DNA of 64,000 nucleotides from Amycolatopsis lexingtonensis (GCF_014873755.1 NZ_JADBEG010000001.1:3288501-3352500), one strand, 5' to 3'. Shown: positions 35,601 to 42,714, counted from the stretch's first letter. Numbers and translations: made by a program. Notes: generated by a model from the letters alone, not told the origin.

Positions 35601-37618
35601 CCCGCGTCCGGGTGGCAGACGTGTGCCGTGCCCTTCAGCTCGACCTGCAGGAACCCGGCGTTGGCGAACAGGTCGATGCCCGCGTCCATCGGGAAGTCCG
35701 CGGTGAACAGCGACGGGCTGCCGGACGTGCGCAGCAGCACCCGGTCCGGCCCGGTCGGCGTCGCGCCGACCAGGATCGTGCTGCCGTCCGGGTTCTTCTG
35801 CTCGATCGGCGGGGTGTGCACGGTCGGGTTCTGCAGGTCGAGCACGAGCGTGACGGCGGCGTCGTAGGACGGCCGGACCTTCGCGGTGGCGTTGACCGCG
35901 TTGGCCTCGCCCACGCCGCGGCCGCCGGTCTTGAGGTCGTTGCCGAGCTGGACGACGCCGACGTCGCCCTGCATCCCGGAAATCGTGTAGGGCGCGCCGG
36001 CCACCGGGATCACCGGTGTCCAGCCGGGCGCCTGGAGGAAGAGCGTGTGCTCGTCGTTGTTCTCGACCGTCGCCCCGGCCGCGCCGGCGACGACGTGCCG
36101 TCCCGCGAACTCCCCCGGCTTCCACTTCTGGTTGTCGTCCTTGAGGGTGGTCTGCGTGTAGGTCGTCTTCGCCGGGCTGCCCGCCGGGCCGGACGCCGCC
36201 GCCGCGGCCGCGTTGAGGTCGATCGCCGTCGCGGGTGCCTGGCGGGACAACGTGATCTTGAAGTCGAGCTTGGTCGTGCCGGCCGGGAAGTGGACGTCGG
36301 AGATGCCGATCTTGCCGCCGCCGGGCAGGTCCGTCGCGGTGTTGAGCTTGTCGAGCAGTTCCTGCAGGGAAACGAACTTCGGTTCACCCGCCTGCGCCGG
36401 GTCCGCCGCGGTCTTGGTGTTGTCCTGCAGGAACTTCTTGATCGACTCGTTGAGCTGGATCGCGTCGGCCAGCGAGCCCTTGAGGAACGGCAGGTCGAGG
36501 TTGCCGATCGGGCTGGCGGTGTCGCCCCACTTGGCGCGCTGGATCGACGTCAGCGTCGTGGCCAGCTGGGCCAGGCCGGTGGCGAGGTCGCGCGGGGTCA
36601 TGTTCAGGAACGGGCCGACCGTGGAAATGCCCTGCGGCGTGATCTGCGGGGTGCCGGTGGCGAGGTCGGGCCAGCTGATGCCGATCTTCGCGTCCACCGC
36701 GGGCAGGTCGAGGGAGAACGAGCTCGCGGGTGCCGCGGCCAGGTGCAGCGAACCGGTCAGCGAGCCGGCCGGGCTGGCGAAGCCGAAGCTGACCAGGCCG
36801 GCCAGGGAACCGTTCTGGGCGAGTTCTCCCGCGGTGCCGTCGAAGTTGGTGAAGGCCAGCCTGCCGTCGTTGTCGGGATCGTTGACGGTGGCGGCGAAGT
36901 GCGCCTTGAGGTCCACTGTGGAATCGGACTCGAGCTTCACCCCCAGGATGCCGACCGCAGCTTTGACGGCCTTGATCGCGTCGGCGTCGGGGAAGTTCGC
37001 CGCGGCGTCGACGGTCAGCGCCGGGGTCGTGCCGTCGTCGACGAAGTAGGCCTTGTCGTGTGCCTTGTCCCAGACCAGGGTCAGCTTCAGCGTGGTGGTG
37101 ACGGTGAGCCGCACCCCGCCGAGGGAGGAGAACGCCGACTGCGGGGCGTTGGTGCCGTCGCCGATCGGGATCGGGACGCTCAGGGCCTGGTCGTTCAGGA
37201 CCCGGGAGATCGTCAGGCTCAGGTCGAGCTTCTTGTCCTCGCCGACGGTGCTCAGCGTCGTCTTCAGGGTTCCGGCGCGGTCGGCGGACAGGGTGATCGG
37301 CTGGTCGATGTCGAGGTCGGCGTCGTCGACGGCGTCGGCGAGCTTCTTGGTGCCGGTGTGGAAGGCCTCCTGCGCCAGGGTGTCGAACCCGAGCGCGGCA
37401 CCCGGGCTGGTCTGTACGGCGGGCAGCGGCTTGGCGAGCTGCCCGAGGGTGCCCAGCCCCTTCGACCACGCGGCGAAGCTGTTCGCCGGGGCGGCGAGCG
37501 CGTTCACCAGCGTGCCGACGCCGGGGCTCGCGGCGTGCGCCGGAGCGGCGGTTACGACGCTGCCGCCGAGTGCCAGCGCGAACACCGTGATCAGTCCGAG
37601 CCACCTTCTCGAGCCCAT
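26693..37618 (-). CDS. Giant secreted calcium-binding RTX-repeat protein
   Basis: About 3,641 residues from the ATG giving MGSRRWL, 5 nt after GGAGGG. Signal peptide about 1-30 (APAHAA cleavage), so Sec-exported. Residues about 35-2150 are Ala/Gly/Asp-rich with no family I recognise. They contain two copies of a GRxVVAG module (about 490-545 and 835-900), a fibronectin-like segment (about 1275-1380) and a hydrophobic stretch near 1910-1990. Residues about 2175-3440 hold several dozen GGxGxDxxx nonapeptides, the calcium-binding beta-roll repeats of RTX proteins, broken by insertions. The last 150 residues are Asp/Tyr/Trp-rich and repeat-free. No type I secretion genes are adjacent. Inferred role: surface or matrix adhesin or a very large extracellular enzyme; function unknown. 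Confidence 0.9.
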   Translation of the reverse strand: MGSRRWLGLITVFALALGGSVVTAAPAHAASPGVGTLVNALAAPANSFAAWSKGLGTLGQLAKPLPAVQTSPGAALGFDTLAQEAFHTGTKKLADAVDDADLDIDQPITLSADRAGTLKTTLSTVGEDKKLDLSLTISRVLNDQALSVPIPIGDGTNAPQSAFSSLGGVRLTVTTTLKLTLVWDKAHDKAYFVDDGTTPALTVDAAANFPDADAIKAVKAAVGILGVKLESDSTVDLKAHFAATVNDPDNDGRLAFTNFDGTAGELAQNGSLAGLVSFGFASPAGSLTGSLHLAAAPASSFSLDLPAVDAKIGISWPDLATGTPQITPQGISTVGPFLNMTPRDLATGLAQLATTLTSIQRAKWGDTASPIGNLDLPFLKGSLADAIQLNESIKKFLQDNTKTAADPAQAGEPKFVSLQELLDKLNTATDLPGGGKIGISDVHFPAGTTKLDFKITLSRQAPATAIDLNAAAAAASGPAGSPAKTTYTQTTLKDDNQKWKPGEFAGRHVVAGAAGATVENNDEHTLFLQAPGWTPVIPVAGAPYTISGMQGDVGVVQLGNDLKTGGRGVGEANAVNATAKVRPSYDAAVTLVLDLQNPTVHTPPIEQKNPDGSTILVGATPTGPDRVLLRTSGSPSLFTADFPMDAGIDLFANAGFLQVELKGTAHVCHPDAGADCAGTPAADDHMLQVKLKDQGDLTFGGVVDKLLHDPGSLLDFQVHVRGAGGVDASAPGTADFLKGATAHAGFTWNDLTKPTGPDGPQFSTSDLSELANFDFDPANPKALFSIILKTLQTLNASISDASPAGAAVFGTKIPLVGRSLRDLLRADEAGSGPKVTYGANSVKDAARSVEKGNAFPQTLVGRTVVAGTQVGIVGSVTADTLVLAGPWASQPAPSTAYVIRSELDDVISMLEAAPSDNLQRLVQTVNERFKGSVPVQFEYAEPAGTPSLIIRLDWKRAYHTSTPVQFDFSLPAGNQRVAGVQGDGSVSLGVGGEVKMGLVVPLAPGPGPADANALRVLDDSSIGVKLDAAVENATIATTLGPLTVSLGDPKSADKATAKASYSLDLAKSGGTGAPVTFAEFAGAVGPSINAASTAVNCGLDGSTPLALCAKLPLYISEDGGATYTKVITDETKANDFALRLPKSTTPDDYFNLGGAAIDGHPRLETPDPTLLGQELAKRLIDFGRLDGLDSYLNLAEQALNTASFGGKLPLLGDDLQQGADFIGKLRTAIHTALAQLPADGHFTDMAAVRGWVNDQLAAKLAAAGLNPDTVTVDTLCKTRLGTVGAPTVKLHDGATAADKTYRYVVASYATINGEKKQAKASDPGSITNGPAALSTTDSLDISWEPVDSASGYLVFREEGGVFKLIADVTDTKTTDTGAAAIGGAPENPAENPQPHDCAYNDLDAVTISLNVSQGDFSGDLLNCAGLPAGHECLKKSVPLDLGIPGFSLKADGGAGPEVQLGWRLHLAMGISRSEGFFVNTKDSAQPEFAVGLNVTLPQKINAQLAFINITAENCTKDLSADDCNGAAAPPANGVLPLFGGAFKIDLIAPDDPTNGRLHLTDLQNAGLDRLADVKLHASADINWLLKARPGDDAGFPGIQANFRLHWAWNNVKPGTNSADAGNNPLTLAFDKVAIDSGEIFGKILGPIVNKVKQVTGPLDPVIKTLYAPIPVLSDLSHLAGGGDVTLVSLGKAFTTIAGGPDLKFVDTIAGIVNFINNFPTCTTKCLIPLGSFELGGQQALDTTATPDNTESLISSKKDAGGGTTFAPLLDTINGKNSNAKSVNPMTTQASAAGFSFPVFEKPASLFNVLLGGDVDLVKFDSGPLRLGFDWRQQFGPVYAPPPVVITLHGSATVSLRIVAGFDTYGIRKAFEAARAGNLDLGTIGNAFLQSLFFYTTENGKPIPVVSFTGEIAAGAAVTAVIITVGIEGGLGLTVSFLWNDPNHDGKFRITEFLQTALNNPICLFTVSGRLYVFLKLYVTVGFGPFSVSFSFTIVDVTLLDFTATPNCTPPPPKLGGLSGDGKTLVVYAGALGHTAQRGGGTGDPYESDKQEKETVKITSLHDYANPANPAFTGVAVDMLGIRREFRNPNIERVVVDGRNYGKPMSVTFIGDAKADTTKTGPPPPTAQFDRDAIVFGGKVNDQIKTGIGNSWVDGGAGDDTIVTGDRTVLAANKTSYARDDAKARVAGGPGVDSITVGNGVDVVAGDSSLGAPPVTSIGLKELPNDGRDGGDPLADGTGGPTVTVPNWALLPDPAGGTGTGDGGDTIKVGLAKSTAFGNGGDDTLGVTADDPLKDVPTYPQALFVSQGATLVGGDGSDRFAGGTGPDKIYPAGQVDPGVDGYGSDDANTTGGPVGGPINTVDTGSGNDTVYGGKGQDRVTGHSTKDQHDDFRGGGGNDILFGGYGPDTLYGGPDDDYVIAEPSTLDFPNPGTTDGFGPFYVVTHTPLPSGVTPSHKTLVGGLGFDHVIGGDGGADVYGDKQTTPCKAGAPIPSTPVDESVDDPLDGNDRIIGGAGVENVRAGGGDDNVDAEAADDLVCGEKGKDALHGGRDADQVWGGSGDDAVYGDSGADTLYGNDGVDTMFGGDDPDTIEGNDGTDWVSGGLAGDTIVGGTRAAGQPDDADQLFGDSGPDTIIGDNGDPLVAGGPVFDLASTDPALGGGDTISGGFDNDALFGGLENDTVFGGKDPDRIEGNPGADKLNGEADADDIIGGSHQTPGDPAVKNAAGYPDAGDTISGGDADDVITGDNATITGTGGGDTGDPVTRGRGLSAGRHVVLFDLGYTPAAGTSGGDSIYGGEAADVIYAQGGTDTVHGDAGDDYAEGDQDADKLFGEAGQDDLVGGSSYVESGTGQGTAGQLDTGDTISGGDDADLITGDNALLTRDAGLPKSPITQGRFDSDAQGAPGMVQRSLQLYDLGDGPVPNTSGGDDITGDNGCDAILGQSGNDRIKGNADGDYAEGGPGRDWLEGNGGDDDLVGGSSVIFGTDTALTTQGQPDAGDAVFGGTGDDVVLGDNAITDRIAPPSPYLLRVGSNGTFETQRSLRLLDLSWSNGFLGAPTRPVAGGDQLSGGGGVDVVFGQDGDDQISGGANDDYAEGNGGHDTMFGDRTLAEAGIPITPPNPAWPGTASGDLGDVSAPNGQDDLLGGSSLAVFRDTADDVHGDGAADFILGDGGTAVRDIVDQTGKPVALGDDLSKVSLPLTNRIYAKRYPATPPTGAAFVRHGANGAPTRFCTTTQATCEAPGASGGDNLWGDAGEDTLYGQDGNDLMYGDTGTATAPGDGADDMYGELGDDRMWGTGGDDAMVGDRGGIVDVYQNGSNKFVIDNTQVPAIHYEGFLAGSVTRQVDLQHDVNGDAFAAPGTAPAMPHRGDLEGGTDRIRGGDDHDSIHGGFGDDLANGDSGGDNVFGDDGADVLWGGKGGTDAANPNDRGTGDSLVDYVLGGKGATTGPSVDPNTGALGSDIIDWRPRGTYGAPGSSTCSANPWPQTFGNGKTAVTVDPCSWFEMTNLDNADVADNQHHQGIDWIYGGWDRDVLQADVADNGPNLGDRLLDWGGAYNLYTHCNAAYGGYNDVRQWSPTQQDFLQRWAYSLGAGQGAADVTTAGTSAFDELALVYQADLQDHGSGPAFPTTPGHFDNPNACAP

Positions 37619-37713
37619 GGCCACCCTCCACGTTCGCGGGCACCCGGAAGCCGGGCGCCGCCACGGGGCGAGAGTGACAAAGAGGACAGAACCTCGGGAA
37701 GGCCCGGTTCCGC

Positions 37714-38427
37714 TCAGTGGACCCGCGGGAAACCGGTCAGCTCGCGCGCGGCTTCGGCCGCGGCGAGCACGACCAGGCGCCGCAGCCGCGCCAGCTCACC
37801 GGGGCACGAGTTCAGCACCCCGAGCGCGGCGACGACCCGGCCGTCGGGTGCGTGGATCGGGGCCGCGGCACAGCTCAGCCCCGCCGTTTGGGCGGATCCC
37901 TCCGCGGCATCGGCGCCGTTGTGCAGGACTTCGACGAGCGGCGTCGGCGACGCCAGAACCGTGCCGGGCCGGATCACCGGCAGCCGGGCCGAGTGCCCGG
38001 CGAAGGTCGCGACGACGAGCACCTCGGAGCCGGACGACACCCCGACGACGACGTCGGACCGCGACAGCTTGGCCAGCCGCACCGCGGGCCGCCCGACAAC
38101 GGCGCGGATCCAGGCGTGGGTGCGGCCGCGGCCTTCGCACAGCCGGCCGAACATCGGCCCGACGCCGTAGCCGTGGATCCGGTGCTCCACCGCGCCCATC
38201 CCGCACAGCTGCTCGAGCAGCCGGTGCGAGGTCGACTTGGGCAGCCCGGCCCGCCGCGCGGCCTCGGTGAGACCGAGCTCCGCTTCGGCGTCGGCGAGCA
38301 CTTCCAGCAGGGCGAAAGCCCCGGCGAGCACACTCCGGCCCCGCGCCCGCCCGGCGTCCCCTTCGGACACGGCGTCGGCTTCGGCGTCGGCTTCGGTCAA
38401 GCGCAGGTCAGACCCGTCCGTGAGCAT
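37714..38427 (-). CDS. IclR-family transcriptional regulator
   Basis: 237 residues. An acidic low-complexity N-terminus (EADAEADAVSEGDAG), encoded by a short GTCGGCTTCG-type repeat, precedes a winged helix (LTEAARRAGLPKSTSHRLLEQL) and an IclR effector domain (VGVLNSCPGELARL near the end). It lies 95 bp upstream of the giant RTX-type gene on the same strand, so it may be co-transcribed with it or control it. The effector domain is shorter than usual. Confidence 0.88.
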   Translation of the reverse strand: MLTDGSDLRLTEADAEADAVSEGDAGRARGRSVLAGAFALLEVLADAEAELGLTEAARRAGLPKSTSHRLLEQLCGMGAVEHRIHGYGVGPMFGRLCEGRGRTHAWIRAVVGRPAVRLAKLSRSDVVVGVSSGSEVLVVATFAGHSARLPVIRPGTVLASPTPLVEVLHNGADAAEGSAQTAGLSCAAAPIHAPDGRVVAALGVLNSCPGELARLRRLVVLAAAEAARELTGFPRVH

Positions 38428-38521
38428 CCGCGCCTCCCGTATTGGGCCGGATGGCCCCGCCGGGGTGACAGTCGCACGACGCCACGAGGACGTTACGAGG
38501 CGGAAACCGCGCGGGTGAAAG

Positions 38522-39574
38522 TCACTGCACGGGAACGAGTGGAGCGTCCAGGAGGCTCCGGTCCCCGTCGTAGCCGCCGGCCAGCGCGGCCGCCGTGTCT
38601 TCGTGGGGCGGGCCCAGCCGGACGGCGCTGACCTCGTCCAGCAGCCGGTAGTGCTCGTCGGCGAGTTCGACGTCCAGCGCGTCGAGATAGCCCTGCAAGT
38701 GAGCCGGGGTACGGGGTCCCACGATGGGGATCATCGAGGTCTTGGCCCGAAGAGCACGCTCACGCAGCCACGCCAGGGCGACCTGGACCGGCCCCGTCCC
38801 GGTCTTCTCGGCGACGGAGAGGACCGCGTCGAGCACTGCGGTGCGGTGCCCGCCACCTTCGATGTCCGTCGTCCCGGCCCGGGCGCTGAGCCGGCCTTGC
38901 TCGCCGTTGCGGTACTTGCCGGTCAGCAGGCCGCCCGCCAGCGGGGAGTACAGGACGACGCCCAAGCCGTGGGCTTCGGCCATCGGGATCAGCTCCCGCT
39001 CCGCGGCGCGTTCGGCCAGGCTGTACTCGGTCTGGAGGCCGGCCAGCAGTGCCCGCCCGCCCGGCTCCGAGCGGACCGCGGCGCCCGCGACCCGCCAGGC
39101 CGGGAAGTTCGACAGGCCGCCGTGCCGGATCTTGCCCGCGCGGATCAGGTCCTCGAACCCGGCCAGGATCTCCGGCATCGGGGTGACGCCGTCGGGGAAG
39201 TGCGGCATGAAGACGTCGACGTAGTCGGTCTTCAACCGCCGCAGGCTCTCCTCCAGGGAACGGATCATGGTTTTGCGGCTGTTGCCGGTGGTGCCCGGCC
39301 GGACGTCCGCCTGCCGGGTCCCGCTGTACTTGGTGATCACCACGAAGGCGTCGCGTTCGCGGCCGAGGAGGTCGCCGAGCACGGTCTCGGCTTCGCCGTT
39401 CTGGTAGATGTTCGAGACGTCGAACGTGGTGCCGCCGGCGGCGGTGAACGCGTCGAAGATCGCCTTGGCGCCCGCCACGCCCGTGGCGGACGGCGCCGAG
39501 CCGAAGCCGGCCGTGCCGAGTACGTACTCCGAGACCCGCAAGCCGCTCTGCCGTCCGAATGTCTGATAGCGCAA
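38522..39574 (-). CDS. Aldo/keto reductase
   Basis: 350 residues from a TTG start 6 nt after GAGGAG; longer in-frame starts lack a ribosome site and would overlap the divergent operator. (beta/alpha)8 barrel with FDVSNIYQNGEAETVLGDLL (catalytic Asp and Tyr), VITKYSG (Lys), DVFMPHFPD (His) and the NADPH-binding end IPIVGPRTPAHLQGYL. Reduces aldehydes or ketones. Divergent from a TetR gene with an A-tract palindrome between. Confidence 0.9.
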   Translation of the reverse strand: MRYQTFGRQSGLRVSEYVLGTAGFGSAPSATGVAGAKAIFDAFTAAGGTTFDVSNIYQNGEAETVLGDLLGRERDAFVVITKYSGTRQADVRPGTTGNSRKTMIRSLEESLRRLKTDYVDVFMPHFPDGVTPMPEILAGFEDLIRAGKIRHGGLSNFPAWRVAGAAVRSEPGGRALLAGLQTEYSLAERAAERELIPMAEAHGLGVVLYSPLAGGLLTGKYRNGEQGRLSARAGTTDIEGGGHRTAVLDAVLSVAEKTGTGPVQVALAWLRERALRAKTSMIPIVGPRTPAHLQGYLDALDVELADEHYRLLDEVSAVRLGPPHEDTAAALAGGYDGDRSLLDAPLVPVQ

Positions 39575-39624
39575 GGGATCTCCTCGTGGCACGAACCTCG
39601 GGGGTAGGCTTCGGACGCTACCAC

Positions 39625-39646
39625 AAAAAACGAATGGTCGTTCTTT
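39625..39646. promoter_or_regulatory. Palindrome overlapping the AKR/TetR divergent starts
   Basis: AAAAAACGA (39625-39633) and TCGTTCTTT (39638-39646) pair at 8 of 9 positions with a 4-nt spacer, ending 1 nt before the tetR-like ATG. The TetR protein bound here would repress both genes. Confidence 0.55.
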
Positions 39647-39647
39647 T

Positions 39648-40184
39648 ATGCCGAGAGTCACCCAAGCGCACCTCGATGCGCGCCGTCAGCAGATCCTCGA
39701 CGCGGCCCGCGCCCGCTTCGCCACGCACGGCTTCGCCCGGACGTCGATGACCGACCTCGTCGAGGCTTCGGGCCTGTCCGTCGGCGCGATCTACCGGTAC
39801 TTCAAGGGCAAGGACGAGATCGTCACCGCCATCTGCGAGCAGGTCGGGCACTCGCTCCCCGCCGAGCTGACCGCCGCGTCCGTGCACGAGTTCCTCGAGC
39901 ACATCCGCACCGCCGCCCGCGAGGACGACCACGCCCGCCTGGTCGCCCAGATCTACGCCGAGGCCGCCGTGTCCCCGCCCCTCGCCGCCCTCGTCCGGCG
40001 GCAGCTCGACGACCTGCGCACCGCGGTCGCCGCGCTCCTGCCCGACCGCGAGCCCGCGGACGCGGAGCGGATCGCCGAAGCGTGCGTCAGCCTCTGCATG
40101 GGCTACAACCAGCAGCTCGCCGTCCGCGGCGACGTCGACCCGGCGCCCTTCACCGCGGCCCTGGTGGCGATCATCGGGTCGTGA
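39648..40184 (+). CDS. TetR-family regulator
   Basis: 178 residues. N-terminal helix-turn-helix (RQQILDAARARFATHGFARTSMTDLVEASGLSVGAIYRYFKGKDEIV). The operator-like palindrome ends next to the ATG, leaving almost no 5' leader, so the mRNA may be nearly leaderless. Probably represses itself and the divergent aldo/keto reductase. Convergent with another TetR gene, 4 bp apart. Confidence 0.92.
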   Translation: MPRVTQAHLDARRQQILDAARARFATHGFARTSMTDLVEASGLSVGAIYRYFKGKDEIVTAICEQVGHSLPAELTAASVHEFLEHIRTAAREDDHARLVAQIYAEAAVSPPLAALVRRQLDDLRTAVAALLPDREPADAERIAEACVSLCMGYNQQLAVRGDVDPAPFTAALVAIIGS

Positions 40185-40188
40185 CGGC

Positions 40189-40794
40189 TCAGAAGGCGGG
40201 CGGCGCACCACCGAGCGCCCGCAGGACCGTCGTGACCATCAGGTTGGTGCGGGCCGTCACGTCGTCGGCACCGGCGAGCTCCGGGGCGCCGGCCGGGGTG
40301 TGGTGCACCGCGTCGAAGATCGCCAGGTAGAGGCGCAGGCACCAGGACGGGTTCTCCGCCGTGATCGCACCGGCGGCGTGCAGGCGGGCGAACAGCAGCT
40401 CGGCGCGCTCCTGAACCTCGGCGCTCAGGTGGGAATCGCGGCCGGGCAGCGCGGAGACCACGGCGTCCAGCACGGAGCGGTTGCCGAGCTTGAGCTCCAT
40501 GACGCGCTCGGTGACGCGGTACAGGGCGACGAGCGGCGGCGCCGTGTCGACCTTCGCCTCCTGGAGCGCGCGCAGGTACTGGTCGTCGAGCTGGGCGCAC
40601 AGGGTCTCGAGCAGGGTCTTCCGGGACGCGAACCGGCGGTGGACGGTGGCGCGGCCCACGCCCGCTTCGTCCGCGATGCGTTCCATGGACGCGGTCGGGT
40701 CCTCGGCGAGGACGACCCGGGCGGCTTCCAGGATGCGCGCGACGCTCCGTTCGGCGTCCGCTCGGACCGGGCGGGACGGGACGGGCGTGCTCAT
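40189..40794 (-). CDS. TetR-family regulator
   Basis: 201 residues. DNA-binding domain RILEAARVVLAEDPTASMERIADEAGVGRATVHRRFASRKTLLE. Divergent from the short-chain dehydrogenase at 40935 across a 140-bp A/T-enriched spacer, and likely its repressor. Confidence 0.92.
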   Translation of the reverse strand: MSTPVPSRPVRADAERSVARILEAARVVLAEDPTASMERIADEAGVGRATVHRRFASRKTLLETLCAQLDDQYLRALQEAKVDTAPPLVALYRVTERVMELKLGNRSVLDAVVSALPGRDSHLSAEVQERAELLFARLHAAGAITAENPSWCLRLYLAIFDAVHHTPAGAPELAGADDVTARTNLMVTTVLRALGGAPPAF

Positions 40795-40934
40795 CTGACC
40801 TCCTCGGGATCACCCAGCCTAACGAACAGCATAGTCGAGAACTAGCACTTTCATTTGTTGACAGAAGTGAGACTTTGCTGTTTCGTTTGTGAGGTCAACG
40901 GCTACTTAGCCGTCCACCACAGGAGGCAGGGAAC
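40795..40934. promoter_or_regulatory. A/T-rich divergent promoter region of TetR/SDR pair
   Basis: The spacer is markedly lower in GC than its surroundings. It has a perfect TTGACA at 40858-40863 on the plus strand and near-direct repeats beginning ACTTT at about 40847 and 40873. No clear -10 or long dyad is visible. Confidence 0.4.
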
Positions 40935-41732
40935 ATGGATCTTCAGCTCGCCGGGAAGCGCGTCCTCGTAACCGGGGCCAGCAAGGGCATCGGCCTGGCC
41001 ATCGTGCGTTCCTTCGTCGCGGAAGGCGCGTCCGTGACCGCCGTGGCGCGGCGCAGCACGCCCGAACTCGAAGCGACCGGCGCGACGTTCGTGGCCGCCG
41101 ACCTGGCCGATCCCGATGGGCCCCGGCGCGTGGTCGAGCAGGTCCTCGCGGCCGACCCCCGGCTCGACGTGCTGGTGAACAACGCCGGCGGCGGCGACCT
41201 GCCGGACGGGGTCCTCGGCACCGTCTTCGAGGGCGGCGACGACATCTGGCTGGACGTCTTCGCGCTGAACCTCCACTCCGCCGTGCGCGTCACCCGGGCC
41301 GCGCTGCCGGCGTTGCTCGAAGCGCGGGGCGCCATCGTGAACATCACCTCCGACAGCGCGCGGCGCATCGGCGCTCCCGGCAGCACTCCCCTGCCGTACG
41401 CGGTGTCCAAGGCGGCGCTGAGGTCGTTCTCGCGCGGGCTCGCCGAGCGCGTGGGTCCGGAAGGGGTGCGGGTCAACACCGTCTCGCCGTCCGCGACGCG
41501 GACTCACCTGATCGCGGGCGAAGGCGGCTACCTGTCGCAAGTGGCGGACGCGATCGGCGTCGAGCACTCCGCCGTGCTGGCGGGGTTGCCGAAGGACGTG
41601 GGCATGCTGACCGGCCGCCTGATCGAGCCGGACGAGATCGCCCGTGCCGTCCTGCTGCTGTCCTCGCCGAGCATGCCGAGCGTGATCGGCGCGGACTGGG
41701 CCGTGGACGCCGGTTCCGTCAAGGTCGCTTAG
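40935..41732 (+). CDS. Short-chain dehydrogenase/reductase (classical, FabG-like)
   Basis: 265 residues from an ATG behind AGGAGGCAGGG, a strong ribosome site. TGASKGIG, NNAGGG, Ser in NITSDSA and catalytic Tyr/Lys in YAVSK; NTVSPSATRT and the late VIGADWAVDAG are typical of classical NADP-dependent reductases. Probably repressed by the divergent TetR protein. Confidence 0.92.
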   Translation: MDLQLAGKRVLVTGASKGIGLAIVRSFVAEGASVTAVARRSTPELEATGATFVAADLADPDGPRRVVEQVLAADPRLDVLVNNAGGGDLPDGVLGTVFEGGDDIWLDVFALNLHSAVRVTRAALPALLEARGAIVNITSDSARRIGAPGSTPLPYAVSKAALRSFSRGLAERVGPEGVRVNTVSPSATRTHLIAGEGGYLSQVADAIGVEHSAVLAGLPKDVGMLTGRLIEPDEIARAVLLLSSPSMPSVIGADWAVDAGSVKVA

Positions 41733-41767
41733 ACGCCCTGGCCCGAAGTCGGCAGCGGTGCGCCAGC

Positions 41768-41820
41768 GTCTTGAATGAGTCATTCAGGACCTCCGAAGAC
41801 CTGAATGACTCATTCAAGAC
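41768..41820. repeat. 53-bp double-palindrome repeat, copy 2
   Basis: Same 21-11-21 layout as copy 1 (arms 41768-41788 and 41800-41820, perfectly complementary). The central base of each inner palindrome is G in the left arm and C in the right, the reverse of copy 1. Lies between an SDR and a metallo-beta-lactamase-fold gene. Confidence 0.9.
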
Positions 41821-41907
41821 GTGGGGCGAGCGGGTCACCGGCGGCGGAGCGCCCTGGCTCGGGCACCATCGGAGGAGCCGCGGGAGCCCGCCCCGGGAAG
41901 GAGACCG

Positions 41908-42714
41908 ATGCAGATCGGCGACATCACCATCCACCCGTTCAGCGACGGCACGTTCCGGGCGTCGCCCGCCTACTTCGGCGAGCACGTCCGGCCCGAGGGG
42001 CACGAGCACCTGTTCCAGCCGCGCGACGGGATGGCGTGGCTGCCCATCGGCTGCTTCCTCGTCCGCACCGGGGACCGGACCGTGCTCGTCGACGCGGGCA
42101 TGGGTCCGGTGCTGGACGACGGCGGGCCGCCCCGGCTCCTCGTCGGCGGGCAGTTGCCGGCCGGTCTCCGCGCGGCCGGGGTCTCCCCCGCCGACGTCAC
42201 CGACGTCGTGTGCACCCACCTGCACGTCGACCACTGCGGCTGGCTCTACGACACGAACGCCGAGCCGGTGTTCCCCCGGGCCACGATCCGGTTCGGCACC
42301 GGCGACTGGGACCACTTCGTCGTGGGGAAGGCGAAACTGGCCGACCACATCCGCCGGGGCTTGCTTGCCGACCGCGAGCGCGACCGCGTCCAGCTCGTGG
42401 ACCGGGACACCACGATCGCGCCCGGCCTCTCGCTGGTGCTGACGCCCGGGCACACGCCGGGGCACCTCTGCCTCGTCGCCTCCTCGGCGGGTCGGCGGGC
42501 CCTGCTGCTCGGCGACGCGATCACCTGCCCGGTCCAGCTCGACGAGCCCAGCTGGCAGTCGATGGCCGACGTCGATCCCGCCCTCGCGCGGCAGGTCCGC
42601 GACCGCCTCTTCCGCGAACTGGAGGACGAAGCCACCACCGGCGTCGGCGCGCACTTCCCGGAACTGGCCTTCGGCCGGGTGCTCACCGGGCAGGGACGGA
42701 GCTGGCACACCTGA
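41908..42714 (+). CDS. Metallo-beta-lactamase-fold hydrolase
   Basis: 268 residues from an ATG behind GGAAGGAG. Zinc-binding motif HLHVDHCGW near residue 103, later His in PGHTPGHLCL and Asp in LLLGDAITCP. Close in layout to AHL-lactonase-like and other small-substrate hydrolases. Repeat copy 2 lies just upstream, and it converges on a TetR gene 7 bp away. Confidence 0.9.
   Translation: MQIGDITIHPFSDGTFRASPAYFGEHVRPEGHEHLFQPRDGMAWLPIGCFLVRTGDRTVLVDAGMGPVLDDGGPPRLLVGGQLPAGLRAAGVSPADVTDVVCTHLHVDHCGWLYDTNAEPVFPRATIRFGTGDWDHFVVGKAKLADHIRRGLLADRERDRVQLVDRDTTIAPGLSLVLTPGHTPGHLCLVASSAGRRALLLGDAITCPVQLDEPSWQSMADVDPALARQVRDRLFRELEDEATTGVGAHFPELAFGRVLTGQGRSWHT

Noticed and set aside
26693..37618. Frameshift or fused genes as explanation of the giant ORF
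   Set aside because: Codon bias and reading frame are continuous across 10.9 kb and the repeat region follows the N-terminal part without an internal ribosome site that I could recognise.
29183..38170. A 2,995-codon open frame on the plus strand, antisense to the giant gene
   Set aside because: It is the mirror of the G/C-biased codon pattern of the giant gene; its product is Arg/Val/Ala-rich without domains or a ribosome site.
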